A DNA stretch of 64,000 nucleotides from Denitrobaculum sp965225735 (GTDB lineage: Bacteria > Pseudomonadota > Alphaproteobacteria > Kiloniellales > Kiloniellaceae). The position numbers were made by a program, and so were the translations under genes. Location: NCBI GenBank assembly GCA_965225735.1, contig CBDDBN010000025.1, forward strand, positions 124,001 through 188,000, given 5' to 3'. How positions within the stretch are numbered: position 1 is the stretch's first letter; every line of letters starts with the position of its first letter. Positions 8,875-18,332 of this stretch are shown piece after piece. A model generated the notes under the pieces. It did no database searches. It was not told the DNA's origin and saw only the letters and a list, made by a program, of their open reading frames with translations.

Positions 8875-9373
8875 GTCACAGACACTCCAAAAAACATGAC
8901 AGAGACAGACTTCCACCCTGCGGCGAAAACCTGCAAATTCACACAGCGGTCCAGGAAGTACCAATATAGGTAGGAAACGCCGACTTAGGGTTGAGAGGTT
9001 AATATAGACCTCAAACGTTAACGAGATTTCGATGTGACCGTATACTTGCCTTGGTTGTCAAGACATATATAGAAACGGGCTTTAAGTTTATGCAACTATT
9101 TGTTGTGCCCAGCGATCAAACACACCAATGGGCTCAAAGTCAGATCGGTTCGCGGAACTCTTGCACACTCCAATGACAAAACTCAGTCGTTAAGGAGACA
9201 ACTGACGAGATTTAGCGAGTTCAGGGTGGAAAACTGTCCCGAAATGTCTCTCTCATCAACGAGGCGCCACTCCGCTATGACCGACACCTGTCAGCTTTTC
9301 TTAGTGGCAGAGACGCGCACAAAACGCCTCGTGGCGTACGAGGAAAACCGACAGTGCCTCCACCTGACCCGAT
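8875..9373. other. Intergenic region upstream of the lipoprotein gene
   Basis: About 500 bp without a convincing gene. It should hold the lipoprotein promoter, and the end of the FG-GAP gene is at 9374. A 94-codon plus-strand frame (9100-9384) has no ribosome site or domain and looks random. No tRNA, repeat or hairpin of note was seen. Confidence 0.5.
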
Positions 9374-10441
9374 CTAGGGCCTAGCCAAAATCAAAGTGCC
9401 GTCGCCGAGCGCATAGATCAGCTCCGGCCTTCCGTCGGCATTCAGGTCACTGGCTACGACGGCGCTTGTGATCCGCTGTTGGTGTGCTGCGCCGCCTTCT
9501 GGCAGGCTGGCAATGACCTCGGCTTTTCCGCTGACGAGGCTGACGATCTGCACACGACTGCGCGCAGCATCGGGGATCGCGAGATCAGGCAAGCCATCAT
9601 CGTTCCAGTCCAGAACTGCCGCCATATCCAGGACTCTGCTGCCGATGCCGTGATTTGAGAAGCCGTATATTGCCTGCTTCTCGACCAAACCCTCTTCTGT
9701 GAGGGACACAAAGCGCAAAGTACCGCCTATATGCGGTGTCTCCACATAGGCGATCTCGATTTCCCCGTCTCCATCGAAATCCGCCGCGCCGGCCGGGTTG
9801 AGCCAACGATTCGTCAAACCGATTGCGGGCGTCTCACCGAGCAAAACGATTTCGCCGTTCTTCAAACCGTAAGCCGCCAGCGCTGCACCGCCATCCAGGT
9901 AACTACGGACAACCACGAACTCTTCCTCGCCATCGCCGGTCAGATCGATCAGCCGTACACGCAGATCCTCGAAGACGGACTCACGATCCAACTCAAAGTG
10001 CGCGCGCCGTCCTTCACTGTCGAGAAGCGAAAAGCCGGAGGCCTCGATCGCATCGCCGAGAATCGCGTGGCCGTAGCGGTGGGTGGGACCAGTCAGCATG
10101 CCAATCCGGTTTCCGCCAGGCCCTGTTGTTGTCTCACCGTCAGGCAGGAGCTCCAGGCCGCTCTCCGGATTGCCGGTCACTCCGTCGGCCGCCCCGTCAT
10201 ACGCCTCGGCAAATCCTAGAGTGTCGCCCTGGAGCGAAAGCCTCGCGCTTCCGCCTTCGCAAAAGGTGACGGTGACACGGTCCGCGAGCTCTGCGTCCGG
10301 GATACCGCCGTTTTGCAGAAGCCCCCACTCCAAGGCGGAAACGCAAGGATCTGTCTGCAAGGTTTTTGACTGTTCGGCCTGGGCACCAACCGGAAACAGG
10401 ATCGACAACAGGCTTGCGATAATTAAGACATGTAAGCGCAT
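9374..10441 (-). CDS. Secreted FG-GAP/VCBS repeat protein
   Basis: This 355-residue protein has a clear Sec signal peptide (MRLHVLIIASLLSILFPVGA, cleavage after AQA). The mature part has at least four Asp-rich calcium-loop repeats of FG-GAP/VCBS type: DLTGDGEEEFVVV, DFDGDGEIEIAYVE, DWNDDGLPDLAIPD and DLNADGRPELIYA. These form blades of a beta-propeller like that of integrin alpha chains. No enzyme domain is visible. It is probably periplasmic or surface exposed; ligand and role are unknown. It stands between two minus-strand genes with no clear operon link. Confidence 0.85.
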   Translation of the reverse strand: MRLHVLIIASLLSILFPVGAQAEQSKTLQTDPCVSALEWGLLQNGGIPDAELADRVTVTFCEGGSARLSLQGDTLGFAEAYDGAADGVTGNPESGLELLPDGETTTGPGGNRIGMLTGPTHRYGHAILGDAIEASGFSLLDSEGRRAHFELDRESVFEDLRVRLIDLTGDGEEEFVVVRSYLDGGAALAAYGLKNGEIVLLGETPAIGLTNRWLNPAGAADFDGDGEIEIAYVETPHIGGTLRFVSLTEEGLVEKQAIYGFSNHGIGSRVLDMAAVLDWNDDGLPDLAIPDAARSRVQIVSLVSGKAEVIASLPEGGAAHQQRITSAVVASDLNADGRPELIYALGDGTLILARP

Positions 10442-10497
10442 TCAGGTATCTCGCTTCGTGAGCCAGGGCTCACAAAACTAGGCACGCTGCGCGTCTT

Positions 10498-11343
10498 TCA
10501 GTCAATCTTGCCGCTGACATAATCCGCAATGGTTTCGGTCAACTTTCTGAGAGACTTCTTTAGGCTTTCGAAATTGGTGTTCCGGGTCAGCTGTTCTTCA
10601 TCCATGTAGAGCGCCCGGTTGATCTCGATCTGGATCGAATGACGTCCATTCGCCGGATCAGAGTAACGCCGCACCAATTCGACACCCTTATAAGGGTCGT
10701 TCATCTTTACCGCGTAGCCTTCGTCTTTTAGGACCTGCGCGATCAGCGCTGAAAACGCCGGCTCGCAAGTTGTGCCATCCCGGTCGCCCAGTACGAAATC
10801 CGCCCGCCGGACCACTCCATCCTCGGTCGTCTCATCGCCCCACTCCGGCATGGAATGGCAATTCACGTGATAGACCTGGCCATGACGCGCGTGGAATGAG
10901 TCAAAAAAGTCGGCAAGGGTGTCGTGATAGGGCTTCCAACAGGTCTCGATCCTGGTCTCGACCTCGGCACGCGTCAGCAAACGGTCGTAAATCCTGCCGT
11001 AAGTCTTGACTTGTCTCCAGATCAGTCCAGCGCCGCTATCGAGTTTAAAGGAACGGCGGTGCTCGCCAGGCCAGCCACCCTCGATCATCTCCGGGTCGAT
11101 GTCTTCCAGCCCTCTGTTAGGATCGATATAGCAGCGCGGAAAGAGCGCATACAACAATGTGGCGCGCTGATCCGGCGCGTGATCGTAAAGTTCTTCGATG
11201 AAGGTATCTTCGGAGCGGCGCAGCAGCATGCGGTCGAGAGCATGGCCGAAGTCCGACGGATAGCTGGTTCCGGAGTGCGGACTGTCGAAGATCAAGGGCA
11301 GCGCATCCGCACGTGGATGCACAACGGCAATTTGTTCGGTCAC
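10498..11343 (-). CDS. N-formylglutamate amidohydrolase family enzyme
   Basis: This 281-residue cytoplasmic metallohydrolase belongs to the FGase (HutG-type) family. The N-terminal FDSPHSGTSYP, the central VYHVNCHSMPEW and the C-terminal NGRHSIQIEINRALYMDE are family blocks with likely metal-binding His and Glu residues. The classical reaction is N-formyl-L-glutamate to formate and glutamate. It starts with GTG 44 bp after dppF and on the same strand, so it is likely the last gene of the peptide-transport operon. That context suggests it cleaves an imported N-formyl or other N-acyl amino acid rather than serving histidine degradation; no hut genes are near. Confidence 0.88.
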   Translation of the reverse strand: MTEQIAVVHPRADALPLIFDSPHSGTSYPSDFGHALDRMLLRRSEDTFIEELYDHAPDQRATLLYALFPRCYIDPNRGLEDIDPEMIEGGWPGEHRRSFKLDSGAGLIWRQVKTYGRIYDRLLTRAEVETRIETCWKPYHDTLADFFDSFHARHGQVYHVNCHSMPEWGDETTEDGVVRRADFVLGDRDGTTCEPAFSALIAQVLKDEGYAVKMNDPYKGVELVRRYSDPANGRHSIQIEINRALYMDEEQLTRNTNFESLKKSLRKLTETIADYVSGKID

Positions 11344-11386
11344 GATTGTAGATCCGTCAGCTTGGGGAAACGGAGGGGTTAAGCGG

Positions 11387-12385
11387 TTACTCGTTCAGAT
11401 GGCACGCAGACACTCGATCCGGACCGATAGACTTCAGCATCGGACGGCTGGAAGAACAGGGCCCAAAGGCCTGCGGACAACGCGGATGAAAGTGGCAACC
11501 AGGCGGCGGATCCAAGGGAGAGGGAATCTCTCCCTTGATCGGCTGGAAGTCCCGCTTGCGCTGATCCAAACGCGGCACCTCGGACAATAGCGCCTGCGCA
11601 TAAGGATGGTTCGGTGCAGCGAAGAGCGCCTCGGCCTGAGCCGTCTCCACAACACGGCCCAGGTACATGATCACCACCCGTTCCGAAATATGTTCAACCA
11701 CGGAAAGATCGTGGCTGATGAAGAGATAAGTCAGGTCAAACTCTTCACGCAGGTCCATGAAAAGATTGATAATCTGTGCCTGAATCGAGACGTCGAGCGC
11801 GGCAATGGCTTCGTCGCAAACCAGAAACTTAGGCTTAACCGCAAGCGCCCGCGCGATCCCAATCCTTTGGCGCTGTCCGCCCGAAAACTGATGCGGATAG
11901 CGGCGCTTAAGGGCCGGGTCGAGACCGACCTTGGTCATGATTTCATCCACGTAGTCCGGCATACCGCTGCGCGGGACCAGGCCATGGACCACCGGCGCTT
12001 CGCCGACGATGTCCTCGACCCGCATACGCGGATTCAGGCTGGAAAAGGGATCCTGGAAGATCATCTGAACGGCGAAGGTCGCTTCCAGTTTGTCGTCACC
12101 AGTGAGGCTCGCGATATCCCGTCCCTTGTAAAGGATAGCGCCGTCGCTGGGTGGCATAATACCCGCCACCATCCGGCCCAGGGTGGACTTACCGCAACCG
12201 GACTCCCCGACCAGGCCGACAACCTCGCCCTCACCAATGGCGAGATCGACGCCATCCACCGCATGCACCGTCTCCTCTTCGAGCGCAGCACCCAACCGGC
12301 GCGCAAGCTTGCCGGCATAATCGAGACGCTTCACAAAGCGCTTGCTAACGCCTTGGACTTCAATAAGCGGTGTGCTTGCCGTCAT
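11387..12385 (-). CDS. Oligopeptide/dipeptide ABC transporter, ATPase (DppF/OppF type)
   Basis: This 332-residue ATPase energises peptide uptake on the cytoplasmic face. Walker A is GESGCGKST, the signature is QFSGGQRQRIGIARAL, Walker B is FLVCDEAIAALD, and the H-loop is in FISHDLSVVEH. The C-terminal CHFHPRCPQAFGPC block, with four cysteines, is the oligopeptide-ATPase extension that can bind an Fe-S cluster in relatives. It overlaps dppD by 4 bp. In this signature DEA replaces the more usual DEP, a mild variation. Confidence 0.95.
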   Translation of the reverse strand: MTASTPLIEVQGVSKRFVKRLDYAGKLARRLGAALEEETVHAVDGVDLAIGEGEVVGLVGESGCGKSTLGRMVAGIMPPSDGAILYKGRDIASLTGDDKLEATFAVQMIFQDPFSSLNPRMRVEDIVGEAPVVHGLVPRSGMPDYVDEIMTKVGLDPALKRRYPHQFSGGQRQRIGIARALAVKPKFLVCDEAIAALDVSIQAQIINLFMDLREEFDLTYLFISHDLSVVEHISERVVIMYLGRVVETAQAEALFAAPNHPYAQALLSEVPRLDQRKRDFQPIKGEIPSPLDPPPGCHFHPRCPQAFGPCSSSRPMLKSIGPDRVSACHLNE

Positions 12386-13413
12386 ACGCCAGCCTCCTGC
12401 AGATGCGGATGGTGACAGCGGATCTTCCGGCCCGACTCAGGCTCTGAAACGCCAGGCGCAACGTTGCAGGTCTCGCCGGCGCGCGGACAGCGGGCCTTAA
12501 AGGCACAGCCAGGCGGCAGACCGATCAGGTTCGGCGTCATGCCAGGGATCTGATTCAAACGCTCGCCCCGCTTGTTCGCGGAAGGCACCGACCCCAGGAG
12601 GCCGACGCTATAGGGATGCAGAGGTCGGTCGATGACATCGTCGGTCTCACCCGTCTCGACGATACGCCCGGCATACATGACCGCAATGCGATCGGCCAGA
12701 CCGGCCACCACGGCCAGATCGTGAGTGATCCAGATCATCGCGGTCCCGGTCTTACGGCAAAGAGCCTGCGCCTCGTGCAGGATCTGCGCCTGGATCGTCA
12801 CGTCCAATGCCGTGGTCGGCTCGTCAGCGATGATCAAGTCCGGCTCGTTCAGGAAGGCAATGGCAATCGCAACCCGTTGACGCATCCCGCCGGAAAGCTG
12901 GTGCGGATAGGCATTCAGGCGCTCGCCAGGCGAGGGAATGCCCACCATCTCGAGCGCATCGTAGGCGCGTTGGCGGGCGGTTTTACGGTCGACTTTCTTA
13001 TGGGCCTGAATCGCCTCGATCATCTGGGTATCGACCCGCAACACCGGGTTCAGGGTCATCATGGGATCCTGAAAGATCATGGCGATCCTATTGCCGCGCA
13101 GGTCCTGCAGGCGGTCCTCGGAGGCGGTCACCAGATCCTCGCCTTTGAAACGGATAGCCCCAGAGACAATCCGGCCCGGCGGATCGATCAGGCCGAGCAC
13201 AGAAAAACCGGTGATCGACTTGCCCGAACCTGATTCTCCCGCCAATCCCAGGATCTCCCCTGCCCCGACAGAGAAGCTGACGTCGTCCACGGCCTTGACG
13301 GTCCCGGCCCGGGTGAAGAAGTGGGTCCTGAGGCTTTCGACCTCCAGGGTCGGCGCAGAGCTACCGTCGCGCGAGCCCGCGGTCTTTTCCATGGTGTCTT
13401 CTGCCAAGCTCAT
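12382..13413 (-). CDS. Oligopeptide/dipeptide ABC transporter, ATPase (DppD/OppD type)
   Basis: This 343-residue partner ATPase has Walker A GESGSGKS, signature QLSGGMRQRVAIAIA, Walker B LIIADEPTTALD and H-loop WITHDLAVV. The C-terminal CAFKARCPRAGETC motif is the oligopeptide-ATPase extension. A 25-residue N-terminal extension (MSLAEDTMEKTAGSRDGSSA) precedes the ABC domain. It overlaps both neighbours by 4 bp, which indicates translational coupling within the five-gene transporter operon. Confidence 0.95.
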   Translation of the reverse strand: MSLAEDTMEKTAGSRDGSSAPTLEVESLRTHFFTRAGTVKAVDDVSFSVGAGEILGLAGESGSGKSITGFSVLGLIDPPGRIVSGAIRFKGEDLVTASEDRLQDLRGNRIAMIFQDPMMTLNPVLRVDTQMIEAIQAHKKVDRKTARQRAYDALEMVGIPSPGERLNAYPHQLSGGMRQRVAIAIAFLNEPDLIIADEPTTALDVTIQAQILHEAQALCRKTGTAMIWITHDLAVVAGLADRIAVMYAGRIVETGETDDVIDRPLHPYSVGLLGSVPSANKRGERLNQIPGMTPNLIGLPPGCAFKARCPRAGETCNVAPGVSEPESGRKIRCHHPHLQEAGV

Positions 13414-14360
13414 CGTTTCAGCCTCGGGTTCAGAACGTCACGAAGCTGATCTCCGACCAGATTGATCGAGACGATCGTGATCAAAAGCGCGATACCGGGG
13501 AACACGCTGATCCAGTATTTGCCGGACAGCATATATTCGAAGCCGTTGGCGATCAGGACGCCAAGCGAGGGCTCCGTTTGCGGCAAACCGACGCCAAGGA
13601 AGGACAGCGTCGCCTCCAGTGCGATCGCGTGAGCGGTCTGGATGGTTCCGACGACAATCAAGGGCGCCAAGCAGTTCGGCAGGATGTGGCGGAACATGAT
13701 GCGCGCGTGAGACAGGCCGAGTGAAGCAGCTGCTTCCACATATTCCTTGCCCCGCTCGACCAAAGCTGAGCCGCGCACCGTGCGCGCGTAGTAAGCCCAC
13801 TGAGCCACGACCAGAGCCAGGATAATCTTGTCGATCCCCTTACCCAAGAGCGCGACAAGCATCAGCGCCACGAGCGCGGCCGGAAAGGAGAGCTGCAAAT
13901 CGACAATGCGCATCACGAAGGACTCGAAGCGCCCGCCGAAATAGGCCGCTAGCAATCCCACCGACATACCAATACAGATCGCAATCAGGCCCGAGGTAAT
14001 GCCCACCGAGAGCGAGATACGAAGGCCATAGAGAATAGCGGAGTAGAGATCCCGGCCTGCCCCATCGGAGCCCAGCCACATGGTGTATTCGGCGAAGGCC
14101 TCCGAGCCGGGCGGTAAACGTCCGTCCAAGATGTCCACCTGCGCCAGATCGTAGGGATCCTGCGGCGTGATAAGGGGTGCAAAGATCGCCGCCAGAATAA
14201 TGCCGCAAAGCGTAAAGAGCGCCGCAAGCGCAAGTTTGCTCTCCAGAAACTCCGAGGCGAAACGCCGAAAAGGCGTTTCGACCGCCGCTGCCGTTTCTTC
14301 CTGGGAAATCGCCAGCCCAGCGTCGGCATCAGCGCTCTGCTGTGTAATTTCCGCGCTCAT
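13410..14360 (-). CDS. Dipeptide ABC transporter permease (DppC type)
   Basis: This 316-residue inner-membrane permease has an N-terminal cytoplasmic stretch, a first transmembrane helix (LALAALFTLCGIILAAIFAP) and five more helices. The EAA loop is EAAASLGLSHARIMFRHILP, the contact site for the ATPase. A conserved periplasmic block, PQDPYDLA followed by WLGSDGAGRDLYSAILYG, marks DppC/OppC members. It overlaps dppB and dppD by 4 bp each. Confidence 0.95.
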   Translation of the reverse strand: MSAEITQQSADADAGLAISQEETAAAVETPFRRFASEFLESKLALAALFTLCGIILAAIFAPLITPQDPYDLAQVDILDGRLPPGSEAFAEYTMWLGSDGAGRDLYSAILYGLRISLSVGITSGLIAICIGMSVGLLAAYFGGRFESFVMRIVDLQLSFPAALVALMLVALLGKGIDKIILALVVAQWAYYARTVRGSALVERGKEYVEAAASLGLSHARIMFRHILPNCLAPLIVVGTIQTAHAIALEATLSFLGVGLPQTEPSLGVLIANGFEYMLSGKYWISVFPGIALLITIVSINLVGDQLRDVLNPRLKR

Positions 14361-15334
14361 GCGCCCTGATCCTTCAAGCGGACCCGGGGATCGAGCAGCG
14401 AGTAGACGATGTCGACCACCAGGTTAATCAAAACGAAGAGCGCCACGATGATCATGAGGTAAGCGACCACCACTGGCCGGTCGAGCACCAGGATCGAATC
14501 GATCAGCAGCTTACCCATGCCCGGCCAGGCGAAGATCGTCTCGGTGACCACAGAAAAGGCGATCAGGCTGCCGAACTCCAGGCCGATAACCGTGACCACC
14601 GGGATCAGAATGTTCTTCAGCAGATGCACCCCAACGATACGGCGGCTGGAAAGCCCCTTGGCGCGGGCGAACTTGATGTAGTCCTGATGCACCGCCTCAC
14701 GGGTCCCGGCACGGGTCAATCGAATGACGAGCGAGATTTTGAGCAACGCCAGGTTAAAGGCCGGCAGGCAGATATGAGAAAGCCCATCCAGCGTGAAAAG
14801 ACTCGAGGTGATCCCGAGGAAGGTCGCGACATCGCCGCGCCCCGTCGAGGGCAGCCAGCCAAGTTCAACCGCGAAGATGATGATCATCATCAGGCCGACC
14901 CAGAAGGTCGGTAGCGAAAAACCCATGATCGAACCGGCCATGATCCCCTTGGAGACCCTGCTGTCGGGCCGAAGGCCGGCGAAGAGCCCAAGAGGAATGC
15001 CGATCACAATGGCCAGGAACAGCGCGGCGAAAGCCAGTTCCATGGTCGCCGGCATACGCTGTAAAATAAGTTGCAGAGCGGGTTGTCCGAAAATAAAGGA
15101 CTTTCCGAAATCGCCGCTCCAAACGCCTTGCAGGAAGAAGAGGTACTGCTCGCCGATAGGTCGATCGAGACCGAGCGCGCGGATCGTCGCTTCGATGTCA
15201 GCCTGATCGGCCTCCGGATTGATCAGCATGTCGACCGGATCGCCGACCACGTTTACGCCGAAGAACACGATCGCCGACATCGCAAAGATGACGATCGCAC
15301 TCTGCAGGAAGCGGCGAATCATAAACTCTGACAT
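14357..15334 (-). CDS. Dipeptide ABC transporter permease (DppB type)
   Basis: This 325-residue permease has six predicted transmembrane helices. It opens with MSEFMIRRFLQSAIVIFAMS, typical of DppB, and carries the LGLDRPIGEQYLFFL block and the ATPase-contact loop YIKFARAKGLSSRRIVGVH. An in-frame ATG lies five codons upstream at 15349, but GGAGAGG sits directly before ATG 15334, so that start is chosen. The gap to the upstream binding-protein gene is 247 bp and contains a stem-loop (15498-15532). Confidence 0.94.
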   Translation of the reverse strand: MSEFMIRRFLQSAIVIFAMSAIVFFGVNVVGDPVDMLINPEADQADIEATIRALGLDRPIGEQYLFFLQGVWSGDFGKSFIFGQPALQLILQRMPATMELAFAALFLAIVIGIPLGLFAGLRPDSRVSKGIMAGSIMGFSLPTFWVGLMMIIIFAVELGWLPSTGRGDVATFLGITSSLFTLDGLSHICLPAFNLALLKISLVIRLTRAGTREAVHQDYIKFARAKGLSSRRIVGVHLLKNILIPVVTVIGLEFGSLIAFSVVTETIFAWPGMGKLLIDSILVLDRPVVVAYLMIIVALFVLINLVVDIVYSLLDPRVRLKDQGA

Positions 15335-15497
15335 GTGAAACCTCTCCACCGTCTAGAGGCCGCCTGCTCCTGCCTGGAACGGACGCGCTCAGAGGTTCTT
15401 CACTGCATCATAGGAAGGCGGGCCGGGGTCTTGCCGCTTGTTATCCGCCTGTTTCCAGTAGTCGGACGAATGTCATGCCGTCCGGTTTCTTGAAGCG

Positions 15498-15532
15498 GTC
15501 CCTTCCAGGCAGCCAAGCTGGCCGGAAGGGAC
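15498..15532 (-). promoter_or_regulatory. Intercistronic stem-loop between binding protein and permease genes
   Basis: GTCCCTTCC at 15498-15506 and GGAAGGGAC at 15524-15532 form a perfect 9-bp inverted repeat. Inside it CAGC-CAA-GCTG can extend the stem. It lies about 50 bp past the stop codon of the substrate-binding protein gene. Hairpins here commonly stabilise the upstream mRNA or stop part of transcription, so that binding protein exceeds permease. That function is inference. Confidence 0.65.
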
Positions 15533-15581
15533 ACCACCTCATCTCAACGAAGGCGCGGGGCACAGCCCCACGCCATCGGCG

Positions 15582-17174
15582 TTACTCTTTGAACACGTCG
15601 TAGGCGCGCGTGTTCTCGTCGGTCCGAGCCCGATAAGAGATGCCTTTCTTGGCCGCCCAGGCGTTCACCTGGTAGTGCAGCGGAATGATACCGCCATCTT
15701 CGATCGCCATCTCCGTAGCCTTGGCCAGAAGATCCTGACGCTTGGCATCGTCAACCGTCGCAAGGGCTTCCTCAATCAGGCTGTCGACTTCAGGATTGGA
15801 GTAACGGCCACGGTTCGAAGCGCCAAAGCCGCGATCCTTGTCGTAGGTGTGCAGCAAGGAACGCAGCGGCGAAGAAGCCTCACCCGAACCAGCACCCCAT
15901 CCGACCAGCACGAAGGAGAACTCCGGCAGACCGTCCTTACCGCCCCGCGAGGCGCGCTTGAAGTAAACGGAACGCGGCATGGTCTCCACATCCGTCTCAA
16001 TGCCGATGCGCGTCAGCATCTGTGCGATGGCCTCGGCGATCTTGGCATCGTTGATATAACGGTCGTTTGGACCATGGATGCGCAGCTTGAAGCCGTCCGG
16101 CAGACCGGCCTCCTCAAGCAGCTTCTTCGCGCCCTTGGGGTCGTACTCCATGGGCTTCAGGTTCTCCGAGACGCCGAAGAAGCCCTCGGGCAGCAGCTGG
16201 CCGGCTTTGATCGCCTGACCTTCCATCACCCGCTCGACGATTGCATCGCGGTTGATCGCCATGGAAATGGCTTTGCGAACGCGGGCATCGCGCAGCGGAT
16301 TCTTAATCGGGCCGCCGTCTTTGGCTTTCACGAAAGGCGAATCATCGCGGAAGTGATCGAGGTGCAGGTAGATCACGCGGTTGGACACACCTTCGCTGAT
16401 CTGCAGATCGCCGTTTTCCTTCAGCTTGGCCAGATCGGCCGTCGGCACACCATCGATCATGTCGACGTCGCCAGCCAGAAGAGCCGCAACGCGCGACGGG
16501 CTGGATTTAATCGGCCGCAGGGTTACGTCCGTAAAGGTCGGCTTGTCACCCCAATAGTCCGGGTTACCCGCCAGGACGATCTTTTCGCCAGGCGTGTAGG
16601 ACACGAACTTGTAGGGTCCCGTCCCAACGGTCGCTTCACCGTTATTGAACTGCTCCGTGGTCCCGCCGCAGCCTTTCTCATTCGAGACGATGTGGATCAG
16701 CGATACATCGTTCGCCATCAGCGGATAGGGCTTCTCGGTCTTGATATGGACGGTCATGTCATCGATCTTGGTGACCGTCTTGCCCTTGGTGTAAGTCCCG
16801 AAGCTCGAAGGCGAGTTCGGCACATCGGGCGCCCGGGTAAAGCTGCAAACCACGTCGTCGGCGTTAAAAGCCGTACCGTCGTGGAACTTCACGCCTTCAC
16901 GCAGTTTGAACTCCCAGGTCAGATCGTCGATCGCCTTCCAGGAAACCGCCAGGCCCGGCAGCAAGGTCTGCTTGTGGTCCTGATTGATCAGACCGCCGAA
17001 GATATGGGTCGCGATCTGATTGTTGGGGGTGAGGTTATGGAAATGCGGGTCGACCGACGTCGCTTCGGAGGAAAGTCCGATCGTGAGACTCTCCGCTGAG
17101 ACGGAGCCGGTCATGCCGGTCATCAAGGCGACAGCCGCGCAGACGCTGCCCAGTCCATAGGTGAACTTCTTCAT
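15582..17174 (-). CDS. ABC transporter substrate-binding protein, family 5 (DppA/OppA-like)
   Basis: This 530-residue periplasmic binding protein has a Sec signal peptide (MKKFTYGLGSVCAAVALMTG, cleavage after VSA). It opens with LTIGLSSEATSVDPHFHN and carries the family 5 core WKAIDDLTWEFKLREGVKFH and IKPGxR-like segments such as RDARVRKAISMAINRDAIV. It captures peptides or related solutes for the DppBCDF-like permease. The chosen ATG has AGGGAGAA upstream; an earlier in-frame start at 17264 would bury the signal peptide. It is divergent from a LysR gene. Confidence 0.93.
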   Translation of the reverse strand: MKKFTYGLGSVCAAVALMTGMTGSVSAESLTIGLSSEATSVDPHFHNLTPNNQIATHIFGGLINQDHKQTLLPGLAVSWKAIDDLTWEFKLREGVKFHDGTAFNADDVVCSFTRAPDVPNSPSSFGTYTKGKTVTKIDDMTVHIKTEKPYPLMANDVSLIHIVSNEKGCGGTTEQFNNGEATVGTGPYKFVSYTPGEKIVLAGNPDYWGDKPTFTDVTLRPIKSSPSRVAALLAGDVDMIDGVPTADLAKLKENGDLQISEGVSNRVIYLHLDHFRDDSPFVKAKDGGPIKNPLRDARVRKAISMAINRDAIVERVMEGQAIKAGQLLPEGFFGVSENLKPMEYDPKGAKKLLEEAGLPDGFKLRIHGPNDRYINDAKIAEAIAQMLTRIGIETDVETMPRSVYFKRASRGGKDGLPEFSFVLVGWGAGSGEASSPLRSLLHTYDKDRGFGASNRGRYSNPEVDSLIEEALATVDDAKRQDLLAKATEMAIEDGGIIPLHYQVNAWAAKKGISYRARTDENTRAYDVFKE

Positions 17175-17343
17175 AAAACAATTCTCCCTGTAACGCCAAA
17201 CCACTGTTTTGGCCCGCTTTTGTCCGGGCCCATCATGCCGTCTCCGGCTTATTCGCAGCTTCAACGGCCGCGAGGATTTCTCTTCACGGCCCTGAAGATT
17301 TCCAAAATGCTACCGATTAGTTTCTGCATGAGGAACCAAAAAC

Positions 17344-17356
17344 TTTATGCAATAAA
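17344..17356. promoter_or_regulatory. Dyad in the divergent promoter region, candidate LysR site
   Basis: TTTAT-GCA-ATAAA is a perfect 5-bp dyad centred on GCA, about 65 bp upstream of the LysR start and 170 bp from the binding-protein start. TGCAT (17324-17328) and ATGCA (17347-17351) form a second, wider dyad over the same bases. LysR proteins bind T-N11-A type dyads, so this is a candidate operator, but the arms are short. Confidence 0.3.
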
Positions 17357-17420
17357 CTCATACAGTCATGACAAGCGGGTGGCTTGTTGATCGCTGGAAG
17401 GCTGGTGTAGGGATGAAGAG

Positions 17421-18332
17421 ATGCGCACAAACTGGCACAGTTTAAGGGAGTTCGAGACCCTGCGCGCGGTGATTTCCGCGGGTTCGACCACCGCCGCTGC
17501 CCGGCGTCTGGGCATCTCTCAATCGGCGGTCAGCCGCTCTATTTCACAACTTGAGGGGCGCATCGGTCAGATGCTATTCGCTCGTGAGCAAGGTCGGATG
17601 CAACCGACGGCGGAGGCGCTGGCACTTAACGAGAGCCTCGACCCGCTCTTTGACGCCCTGGCGGGGATCGACGGCGCCAAATGGAAGACCTCTCCTCAGG
17701 AGCCGCTGCGCGTCGCCGCACCCCCAACCCTCGCCCATCGCTTTCTCGTGCGTGTGGTCTCAAGCTTTTTGAAAGCCAACCCAGACAAGGTCGTGAGCCT
17801 CGAGATCTGCACCTCGGACGATCTGATCGCCGGAATTATGGACGAGCGCTTCGATCTAGGCCTGACGGGCGCGGATCTTACGCGCGCCGGCCTGAAACTC
17901 ATCCCCTACCGGCTTTCCAAGGGGGTCTGCCTTTTGCCCAAAGGGCACCCGCTGACAGAGCACAAAGTGATCCGGCCGGAGCATTTCGACAATGTCGATT
18001 TCATCGCTCTGACCCGGCGCCACGCCGCCCGTCAGACCCTCGACCAACATTTTGCACGCGCCGGCGTGTCTCCGAGAATCCTGGTCGAAACGGCGACCTC
18101 GGTCGCGGCCTGCGAGTTCGTGAGAAACGGGCTTGGCATCACCATGACCAATCCCTTTCCCCTTATGACCGGAACGGATCACGACATCGAAGTGCGGCCC
18201 TTCGAACCGGATATCAACTACCGCACCAGTTTCGCCATTTCCGCCCGCCGACCGCCGTCGGTCACCGCGCGTGACTTTATGCGGCACGTCCGTCTCTCCA
18301 CCCCGAAAAGCGACCTTTGGGAGCCTGCATGA
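17421..18332 (+). CDS. LysR-type regulator of the peptide/deacylase locus
   Basis: This 303-residue LysR protein has an HTH at about residues 5-65 (GSTTAAARRLGISQSAVSRS, the recognition helix being QSAVSRSIS) and a substrate-binding domain after residue 90. It is divergent from the dipeptide-type ABC operon and overlaps the following M20 deacylase gene by 4 bp (ATGA). It is therefore co-transcribed with catabolic genes and probably controls both arms. The coinducer is likely an imported peptide or N-acyl amino acid; this is inference from context. Confidence 0.88.
   Translation: MRTNWHSLREFETLRAVISAGSTTAAARRLGISQSAVSRSISQLEGRIGQMLFAREQGRMQPTAEALALNESLDPLFDALAGIDGAKWKTSPQEPLRVAAPPTLAHRFLVRVVSSFLKANPDKVVSLEICTSDDLIAGIMDERFDLGLTGADLTRAGLKLIPYRLSKGVCLLPKGHPLTEHKVIRPEHFDNVDFIALTRRHAARQTLDQHFARAGVSPRILVETATSVAACEFVRNGLGITMTNPFPLMTGTDHDIEVRPFEPDINYRTSFAISARRPPSVTARDFMRHVRLSTPKSDLWEPA

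Noticed and set aside
11387..15334. Nickel or heme transport as the role of the Dpp-type operon
   Set aside because: There are no nickel or heme genes nearby; the hydrolases on both sides fit N-acyl peptides better.
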